Source of the DNA: CALEUX01 sp037439945
Lineage (GTDB): Bacteria > Bacteroidota > Bacteroidia > Bacteroidales > Marinilabiliaceae
DNA: 12,623 nt
Direction of reading: 5' to 3'
NCBI GenBank assembly: GCA_037439945.1
Contig: JBBIVA010000115.1
Span: forward strand, 1 to 12,623
Within the stretch, counting starts at the first letter, position 1. Every line of letters starts with the position of its first letter. The notes beneath the pieces were generated by a model, which worked only from the letters and a program-made list of their open reading frames with translations, was not told the origin of the DNA and searched no databases. Below, piece after piece: positions 8,501 through 12,623 of this stretch. The translations under genes were made by a program, and so were the position numbers.

Positions 8501-9768
8501 GCGTTAGTGACCTAAGACTTATTCCGGCTAAGGAATTGGGGCGTCCAAGGATTGATGTAGTGGTTCAAACCTCGGGTCAGTTCCGTGATTTGGGGGCTTC
8601 AAGATTAATGTTAATAAGCAGGGCAGTAGAAATGGCTGCTTCAGCCCCCGGCGATGATTTTGATAATTATGTGAAATCAGGTACCGTTGAAACACAACGT
8701 TTATTAATTGAAAAGGGTGCAACACCACAAAATGCCAAACAAATGTCGCTGTTAAGGATTTTTGGTGGCGTAAATGGAAATTACGGGGCCGGAATTACAG
8801 GTATGGTTGAAAGTGGCGATAAATGGGAAAATGAAGTTCAACTTGCCAAAACCTATCTTCATAATATGGGGGCATCATATGATAATGACAAGGACTGGGG
8901 CGAGCTTAATTCAAATTTACTGGAGGCAGTTTTGCATAATACGGATATAGTTGTCCAACCTCGCCAAAATAACACCTGGGGGCCAATAAGCCTTGATCAT
9001 GTTTATGAATTCATGGGTGGTATGAATTTAGCCGTTAGAAATGTTACAGGTAAAGACCCCGATGCTTATTTCAGTGATTACCGGAACCGTAATAATGTTA
9101 GAATACAGGAAGTTAAAGAGGCAATAGGTGTTGAATCGCGCACCACCATTTTTAATCCGGCATATATTAGGGAACAATTGAAAGGTGGTGCTTCAAGCGC
9201 AGAAAATTTTTCTGTGACCGTTCGTAATATATATGGATGGAACGTGATGAAACCCAAAGCTATCGATAATGAAATGTGGGATAAAATATACCAGGTTTAT
9301 GTTAAGGACGAATACAATCTGAATGTTAAGCAGTTTTTTGAAAAATCTAATCCGGCTGCTCTTCAGGAGATAACAGCAGTTATGCTCGAAACAGCCCGGA
9401 AAGGTTATTGGAAAGCCACTCAGCAACAATTAGAGGATATTGCCCGGTTGCACACACAGTTAATTGAAGATTATAACCCGGGTTGCACCGGGTTTATATG
9501 TGATAATAGTAAACTGAAAGATTTTATCGCCAATAATATTGATCCGCAAATGGCAAAAAATTATCAGTCGAAAATTGCGAATATAAGGGAAACAAACCGA
9601 TCTAATGATAATGGAACCGTTATGAAAAGGGAAGAATTATCAACGGCTAATGAATTTGAACGGCAAACGATTAACGGGTTGGTTATAACCGTTTTGGCAA
9701 TTTTAATTTTCATAGGTCTGGGTTTATGGTTAAAAAGGAAAAGAAAAAACGAACCAGGGGACAAGTAA
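5569..9768 (+). CDS. hmuS: HmuS: membrane-anchored CobN/ChlH-family chelatase, probable heme dechelatase
   Basis: This 1,399-residue protein belongs to the CobN/magnesium-chelatase H family. It has HxxxHGxxE (His545, His549, Glu553), PDRLIGTMPH, LPTGRNL (898-904), GRPRIDVVVQTSGQFRD (991-1007), FGGVNGNYGAG (1065-1075) and GCTGFIC (Cys1306, Cys1311). One transmembrane helix lies at each end (about 8-26 and 1370-1388). MSRR before the first and KRKRK after the second put both tails in the cytoplasm and the body in the periplasm. Soluble CobN lacks these anchors. A Lys/His-rich low-complexity insert spans about 787-838. Such proteins are often labelled cobaltochelatase, but the neighbours are heme-uptake genes and no cobalamin gene or CobS/CobT/ChlI/ChlD partner is present. 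As I recall, work on the Bacteroides thetaiotaomicron homologue proposes anaerobic iron removal from heme. The family call is secure; the reaction direction is inferred. Confidence 0.88.
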   Translation: MSRRGTFIKLSLAIVAIISVAVWYYYVNISDTRVALVNFPDFQAVSIARSVQGEHINVDVVGLDGLHKVNNYDAVLVFAMGIKYTGEQRQILSDMAIKGLPVYSTSVTNPDNDIVSLDSTQIKVVSDYLGNGGKANYRSLLRYIRTKIDKKKWFVNQPDEVVTMPKDAYYHLNDELSFSTLDEFQKFRKKEGWQKDGAPIIAIVGSIGDPFAGNRMHLDSLIASLEKSGLNVYPMASVQKRLEMLKELKPDAVIYLPHGRLSMGTGNVATEWLKENNIPLFCPVTVLETEEKWMNDPMGMMGGFLSQSVVIPELDGGIYPYVLNAQYKDDDGFYVFRAIPDRLNSFVRIVNNFIKLKKSRNSDKKIAVYYFKGAGQSALVASGMEVIPSLYNFLQRLKSEGYNLGDLPSTEGEFEKLVKEQGVVLGEYARGAFNDYIKGGNPALVEKFQYESWVSQAMSQSIYSQVVENYGPAPGDYLSFEKDGKKFLAVARLQFGNVAVLPQPLPAVGNNQFQLVHGAKISPPHTYIGSYLWSRFEFKADAIIHFGTHGSLEFTPQKQVALSSNDWPDRLIGTMPHFYLYTIANVGEGIIAKRRGYATLISHLNPPFMESDMRGEFKSLNEKIRIYHDKADNQKNEASLRVKKIAVKLGLHRDLGLDSILTKPYNIDEIGKIENFAEELANEKMMGQPYTLGKPYEKDKVESSVIAMSADPIAYSIAALDRENGTVTSEQLQNKQYFTRRYLNPSKSFVNKVLSGSVLPNDAEISKLAGLKPEDLEKAREFAESLKPKSMAQVRAQRAANHKANKPNHPEHKTGAKYKPDAHSGATPKDSLKVPPVTYKNRMMAILEIDRTVKNILLCRSHLYSSPQGEINALLNALNGGYISPSPGGDAVANPNTLPTGRNLFSVNAEATPSESAWEKGVNLAKSTLDTYMKRNGRWPKKVSYTFWSGEFIETEGATIAQVLYMLGVEPVRDAFGRVSDLRLIPAKELGRPRIDVVVQTSGQFRDLGASRLMLISRAVEMAASAPGDDFDNYVKSGTVETQRLLIEKGATPQNAKQMSLLRIFGGVNGNYGAGITGMVESGDKWENEVQLAKTYLHNMGASYDNDKDWGELNSNLLEAVLHNTDIVVQPRQNNTWGPISLDHVYEFMGGMNLAVRNVTGKDPDAYFSDYRNRNNVRIQEVKEAIGVESRTTIFNPAYIREQLKGGASSAENFSVTVRNIYGWNVMKPKAIDNEMWDKIYQVYVKDEYNLNVKQFFEKSNPAALQEITAVMLETARKGYWKATQQQLEDIARLHTQLIEDYNPGCTGFICDNSKLKDFIANNIDPQMAKNYQSKIANIRETNRSNDNGTVMKREELSTANEFERQTINGLVITVLAILIFIGLGLWLKRKRKNEPGDK

Positions 9769-10061
9769 AAAGATTAAACCCAAATTAATCAATAGGAAGC
9801 GAAGTATGGGCCGAACTATTTGATTTAATTGGGATAATCCCGATTTAGTGATTGTTTCAATTCCAAATCTTTGGAATTGATTACAAGCACTTTATCGATT
9901 ACGCTTTTTCAAATGCATAATTTGGGTTAAAGTTAAGTGTTTAAAAGAAGATGGTTTTAGGTGCAAAGTTATCTATTTATATTGCCGTATTTGGGCTAAA
10001 GTAACAGGTGGATTTTATAAATCAGTTGTGTTTTACTTACTATTAATTTAAAAGTGTTGAA
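9769..10061 (+). promoter_or_regulatory. Structured spacer between hmuS and hmuT
   Basis: This 293-base gap holds no gene but has ordered complementarity. TTAAACCCAAATT (9774-9786) can pair with AATTTGGGTTAA (9919-9930) with one bulge. It would enclose a 19-base palindrome (9827-9845) and a perfect 11-bp hairpin palindrome (9857-9867 with 9870-9880, 2-base centre). ATTTGGGTTAAAGT (9920-9933) recurs as ATTTGGGCTAAAGT (9989-10002), 69 bases on. The spacer could be an mRNA processing element, an internal promoter with operators or a small structured RNA. No U-run follows the palindromes, so simple termination is unlikely. Confidence 0.4.
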
Positions 10062-10781
10062 ATGTCTCAATTAATTCAAATGCTAATGGTGGTTATTGCC
10101 CTGGGATTTGTTGTAAAACAAAGTCTGGGTAATAAATGGCAATGGTTGGCAGGTGCATTGTTAAACGGAAGTTTAATTTGGATTTTAAAGCCATTTGCAC
10201 TTCAACAATCTAAAACTGCAATGGAGTCATTATTGTCAAATCCTGAAATAATGACAAATCTGTCGCTTTTTGTGATAGTTGATTGCTCAATTCTGATGAC
10301 ATACTGCTTTAAAAATGCCGGAGAAATTTTGAATAATATTAAAGCAGGGGACTGGAATAAAAATATTTGGCGTAATTTTTTAAAAATATATCCCGGTTTT
10401 TTGGTTGTTCCAATGCTCTATTTTGCATTATCACATGCATTCTTTTTAACTCCGGGGGTTTCATTTACAACAGTAACATGGGTTGTTACAGTTGTTGTTG
10501 TATTGTTGTCGGGATTTGCTCCATACCTTACAAAAATTGTTTTGCCCAACAATGACATACGAAGGGAACTTTTAGTTATAATTTGTATTATAATTGCCTG
10601 TATTGGCATTGTTGGTACTGTAAATGGTACTACAGTTTATAAAAATATGAATAAAATTGATTGGGGTTCGTTACTGTGGGTTTCCATTTCAGGTATTGTA
10701 GTTGCCGGTATGGGGGCAATAGGATGGGTTCGTAAAGTCGAAGTTTTGGTGGTAAAATGGTTTTCAAGGAAACTATTTTGA
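10062..10781 (+). CDS. hmuT: HmuT-like polytopic inner-membrane protein
   Basis: This 239-residue, very hydrophobic protein has about seven candidate helices: roughly 4-20, 26-45, 66-83, 110-128, 136-156, 169-188 and 203-223. There is no signal peptide and no nucleotide-binding motif. Possible functional polar residues inside or at the edge of helices are Asp74 and His125. The call rests mainly on position: in the Porphyromonas/Bacteroides hmu locus a membrane protein of this size lies between HmuS and the ExbB-like HmuU. It could be a channel or scaffold linking HmuS to the HmuU-HmuV pair, or carry iron or porphyrin across the inner membrane; none of these is shown by sequence. The name should not be confused with the periplasmic heme-binding HmuT of ABC systems in other phyla. 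Confidence 0.65.
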   Translation: MSQLIQMLMVVIALGFVVKQSLGNKWQWLAGALLNGSLIWILKPFALQQSKTAMESLLSNPEIMTNLSLFVIVDCSILMTYCFKNAGEILNNIKAGDWNKNIWRNFLKIYPGFLVVPMLYFALSHAFFLTPGVSFTTVTWVVTVVVVLLSGFAPYLTKIVLPNNDIRRELLVIICIIIACIGIVGTVNGTTVYKNMNKIDWGSLLWVSISGIVVAGMGAIGWVRKVEVLVVKWFSRKLF

Positions 10782-10984
10782 GAAGGTTCAGGAGCATAAT
10801 TCTAAGATTAATCATTTAACACATTCTTAAGCCCCGTTTATTAAAAGTAATGCCAGATGCGTAGGAATTTGTATAACATGATGTATTTCTGTTTTTGAAT
10901 TAGGGTAAAATGGTTATCAATTGTGGTAATAACACTAACCTTCATAAAGTTCAAATATTTAGGTAACAAAAAAATAATTTTAAA
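10782..10984. other. Spacer between hmuT and hmuU
   Basis: This 203-base gap is AT-rich and non-coding, and ends in an A-rich leader directly before the hmuU ATG. I see no terminator and no clear -7 element. The nearest match is TATTTCTG near 10885, which has one mismatch to TAnnTTTG. It is unusually long for the inside of an operon, like the gaps before hmuS and hmuT. Confidence 0.4.
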
Positions 10985-11587
10985 ATGAACTCGATTACCA
11001 ATGTTTTATACTGGATTTCAACCGGTTTAATGGTGCCGGTGGTAGCCATTCTGATTTTTCTTTTTTTTAAAGCCCTTATCATGGTTGGGAATTTTTATAC
11101 CCAGTTTGTTTCAAAACGAAGAAACAATAACCTGATAAATTTGAAGTTTGAGCAAATGGATTCTGAAAACGCTTCGCAAATAATAGGATCATTGCCAGAC
11201 AATAACCAGGTTTTGGTATTGAATTACCTGCGCCGCATGCTTAATTTGAAAGATAATGAAGCTCATTTGCATCGCCTCTTGGCAAATTTTGAAATTGATG
11301 CAGATAAGGATTTGGCCAAATCAAAAACACTTTCCAAACTCGGTCCCATTTTAGGCTTAATGGGAACCTTAATCCCAATGGGGCCTGCTCTGGTTGGGCT
11401 TTCAACCGGCGATATTGGGTCAATGGCTTCAAATATGCAGGTGGCCTTCGCAACTACTGTTATTGGATTGGTTATTGGCGCAATTGGGTTTTTAACTCAA
11501 CAAATAAAACAAAGGTGGTATTTACAGGATTATACCAATCTTGAATTTGTTGTTAAGCTTTTTATTGAGAAAAAACATAAACAATGA
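10985..11587 (+). CDS. hmuU: HmuU: MotA/TolQ/ExbB-type proton-channel protein
   Basis: This 200-residue inner-membrane protein has the three-helix ExbB/TolQ layout: helix 1 at about 12-34, a cytoplasmic loop (about 36-117, charged and helical), helix 2 at about 119-139 and helix 3 at about 153-171, followed by a basic tail. The family signature appears as LGPILGLMGTLIPMG (119-133) and FATTVIGLVIG (155-165). Thr128 and Thr157/Thr158 sit where ExbB has its conserved pore threonines. Such proteins form a pentameric stator that converts proton flow into mechanical work with an ExbD-like partner. That partner is encoded next: the stop codon overlaps the hmuV start by four bases (ATGA), so the two are translationally coupled. 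The target of the motor is probably HmuS or HmuT rather than TonB, since no TonB is encoded here. Confidence 0.82.
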   Translation: MNSITNVLYWISTGLMVPVVAILIFLFFKALIMVGNFYTQFVSKRRNNNLINLKFEQMDSENASQIIGSLPDNNQVLVLNYLRRMLNLKDNEAHLHRLLANFEIDADKDLAKSKTLSKLGPILGLMGTLIPMGPALVGLSTGDIGSMASNMQVAFATTVIGLVIGAIGFLTQQIKQRWYLQDYTNLEFVVKLFIEKKHKQ

Positions 11588-11907
11588 GAAAGCAACTGTT
11601 AAAACAAACCGATGACCAGGACCCAATTTCTGTGGTAGCCAATTTATTTGATGTGGCAATGGTTTTTGCTGTGGCTTTAATGGTTGCATTGGTTACACGG
11701 TACAACATGACAGAGATGTTTACTGATCAGGATTTTACAATTGTTAAAAATCCCGGAAAGGAGAACATGGAAATAATCACCCGCGAGGGAGAAAAAATAA
11801 ACCGTTATACCCCAAGTGATGACCAGGATGTTTCCGGAAACAAAGGCCGCAGGGTAGGTGTTGCCTATGAACTTGAGAACGGAGAGATTATTTATATTCC
11901 TGAGTAA
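11584..11907 (+). CDS. hmuV: HmuV: small DUF2149 protein, ExbD-like partner of HmuU
   Basis: This 107-residue protein has a short cytoplasmic N-terminus (DDQDPIS), one transmembrane helix (about 18-38) and a small polar C-terminal domain of about 65 residues. Asp23 near the start of the helix is placed like the protonatable aspartate of ExbD/TolR, while the periplasmic part is much shorter than in ExbD and has no TonB-like region. DUF2149 genes typically lie next to MotA/ExbB-like and CobN-like genes in Bacteroidota and methanogens, which is what is seen here. The start overlaps the hmuU stop, supporting a two-protein complex. It likely completes the ion-driven motor of the hmu system. No terminator follows the stop. 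Confidence 0.8.
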   Translation: MRKQLLKQTDDQDPISVVANLFDVAMVFAVALMVALVTRYNMTEMFTDQDFTIVKNPGKENMEIITREGEKINRYTPSDDQDVSGNKGRRVGVAYELENGEIIYIPE

Positions 11908-12160
11908 ATTTATTGAATTTGGCTGTTATGCTGTAACCCCAAAGCTAGTTTGGCAATGGTTGTTCCAACCAGGTTGGTGAGTGGGTGCGTTGGCCCCGGC
12001 AAAACAGCGGGCCAGCCTTGGGGTGAATGCCTATCGAGTAGTTTTTCCGCATAAGGGCTTGCCTGCTTTTCGTGAAAAACAAGCAAACGGGCGAGGTGGA
12101 TTGAAGCAATGTTTAGCCTATACTTTCTTTGATTACGTTCTTGTGTAGTTACAAGAAAGT
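11908..12160. repeat. GC-rich, hairpin-dense non-coding block after hmuV
   Basis: The composition rises well above that of the neighbours, especially in 11975-12095. Successive hairpins are visible: CCAAA/TTTGG (11939-11943, 11949-11953); TGGTTG/CAACCA (11957-11962, 11966-11971) in competition with CCAACC/GGTTGG (11965-11970, 11972-11977); GCTTG+TTTTC/GAAAA+CAAGC (12057-12084); and ACTTTCTT/AAGAAAGT (12122-12129, 12153-12160) in competition with TTCTTGT/ACAAGAA (12138-12144, 12151-12157). A minus-strand frame of 118 codons overlaps the block but reads like translated repeat rather than protein. It may be a dispersed repeat, a worn mobile-element fragment or a structured RNA. Confidence 0.4.
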
Positions 12161-12464
12161 TATTTAGGTTTGGGGCCACAACACATATACGTTTCTTGCA
12201 TATAGGGCAAACAACTAATCCAAATAATTTAATATCACGGTCAAGGATATTAATTTTTAAAACCATGAATGTTCGATTTTAATCAGGTTGTTATTTCATA
12301 CATATGGGTTGCAGATTTTCATAAACCGAAATTTTCAATTCTTAACTTGTCCCTATGTAAATTGGGTTGGCTGTAAGCACCTGTAAATCAATACTTGTAT
12401 ATAAAAACACTAATTTTACCGCCCTAAGTCATATTTAGTATGAAAATCTGAAAGCCCAATGCAC
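12161..12464. other. Non-coding AT-rich stretch
   Basis: I find no convincing gene, RNA or promoter here. The only long frame is the N-terminal part of the minus-strand 118-codon frame (to 12266), which I do not accept as a gene. Confidence 0.4.
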
Positions 12465-12526
12465 ATTCAGGCACATTTGGCTGCCCCACACAACGGCTAA
12501 CCCTTCGCAGCCAAAAGAGCCTGAAT
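12465..12526. repeat. Large imperfect inverted repeat (20-bp arms, 22-base spacer)
   Basis: The arm at 12465-12484 (ATTCAGGC...TTTGGCTGC) is the reverse complement of 12507-12526 with 18 of 20 positions matching. The spacer is 22 bases. As RNA or single-stranded DNA it would form a long stable hairpin. It lies just upstream of the gene starting at 12567, with no U-run, so it is not an obvious terminator. It may be a dispersed palindromic repeat unit, a recombination site or a regulatory hairpin. Confidence 0.6.
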
Positions 12527-12551
12527 CTTTCAACACACGGACTAAAATGAT

Positions 12552-12559
12552 TACCTTTG
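12552..12559 (+). promoter_or_regulatory. Candidate -7 element TACCTTTG
   Basis: This is an exact match to the Bacteroidota -7 consensus TAnnTTTG. It ends only 7 bases before the ATG at 12567, so transcription from it would give an almost leaderless mRNA. No good TTG lies at the -33 distance, so the promoter is plausible but incomplete. Confidence 0.4.
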
Positions 12560-12566
12560 AACTTAT

Positions 12567-12623
12567 ATGAAAATTGAACAAAACATATTAATAACCTATT
12601 TTATCATCGCAATTTGCCTGATA
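12567..12623 (+). CDS. Start of an unidentified membrane or secreted protein, cut by the right edge
   Basis: ATG at 12567 opens 19 codons without a stop to the window end. The product starts MKIEQN and continues with a hydrophobic run (ILITYFIIAICLI), typical of a signal peptide or first transmembrane helix. An exact -7 element lies just upstream. The product cannot be identified from this piece. Confidence 0.45.
   Translation, partial: MKIEQNILITYFIIAICLI

Noticed and set aside
5569..9768. Cobaltochelatase CobN of aerobic cobalamin synthesis
   Set aside because: The family matches, but the two membrane anchors, the heme-uptake neighbours and the lack of CobS/CobT or other cobalamin genes favour HmuS.
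10985..11907. ExbB-ExbD pair energising TonB for HmuR
   Set aside because: No TonB is encoded here, HmuV is too short and belongs to DUF2149 rather than ExbD, and the pair follows HmuS/HmuT as in other hmu loci. It cannot be fully excluded.
11910..12266. Minus-strand frame of 118 codons with an early CPIC pair
   Set aside because: It has only one CxxC pair, no recognisable domain and no promoter. Its C-terminal half (QGWPAVLPGPTHPLTNLV) coincides with the GC-rich hairpin block and looks like translated repeat DNA.
12465..12526. Integron attC site
   Set aside because: The arms are perfect over too long a stretch and I do not find paired RYYYAAC/GTTRRRY core sites at the ends, nor an integrase in the window.

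Overview
The window comes from a member of the Bacteroidota. The evidence is AT-rich DNA, genes with A-rich leaders and no clear Shine-Dalgarno sequences, -7 promoter elements of the TAnnTTTG type, a TonB receptor carrying an N-terminal carboxypeptidase-regulatory-like domain, and a gene set known from Porphyromonas and Bacteroides. Genus and species cannot be told from the sequence alone.

Layout. Positions 1-1066 hold a possible partial gene at the left edge and a clearly decayed MATE-family efflux gene on the minus strand, with an internal deletion, three frameshifts and one stop. Positions 1067-1584 are non-coding. They hold several inverted repeats and, next to the first hmu gene, a Bacteroidota-type promoter whose spacer contains a perfect inverted repeat. 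Positions 1585-11907 hold six same-strand genes that match the heme-uptake locus hmu: hmuR (TonB-dependent receptor), hmuY (heme-binding surface lipoprotein), hmuS (large CobN-like chelatase-family protein), hmuT (polytopic membrane protein), hmuU (ExbB/MotA/TolQ-like) and hmuV (DUF2149, ExbD-like). Positions 11908-12566 are non-coding, partly GC-rich and full of hairpins, including a near-perfect 20-bp inverted repeat. A new plus-strand gene starts at 12567 and runs off the right edge.

How the genes work together. HmuY would capture heme at the surface and HmuR would move it across the outer membrane. HmuS appears to be held in the inner membrane by one helix at each end, with its roughly 1,340-residue chelatase body in the periplasm. 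As I recall, recent work on the Bacteroides homologue proposes that this family removes iron from heme without oxygen, a reverse chelatase reaction. HmuU and HmuV look like a proton-driven stator pair and could power HmuS or HmuT, because the AAA+ subunits that drive true CobN/ChlH chelatases are absent here.

The most interesting non-coding signals are a strong intrinsic terminator between hmuY and hmuS, which would split the locus into a high-expression receptor part and a lower-expression processing part; a structured 290-bp gap between hmuS and hmuT; and the hairpin-rich block after hmuV.
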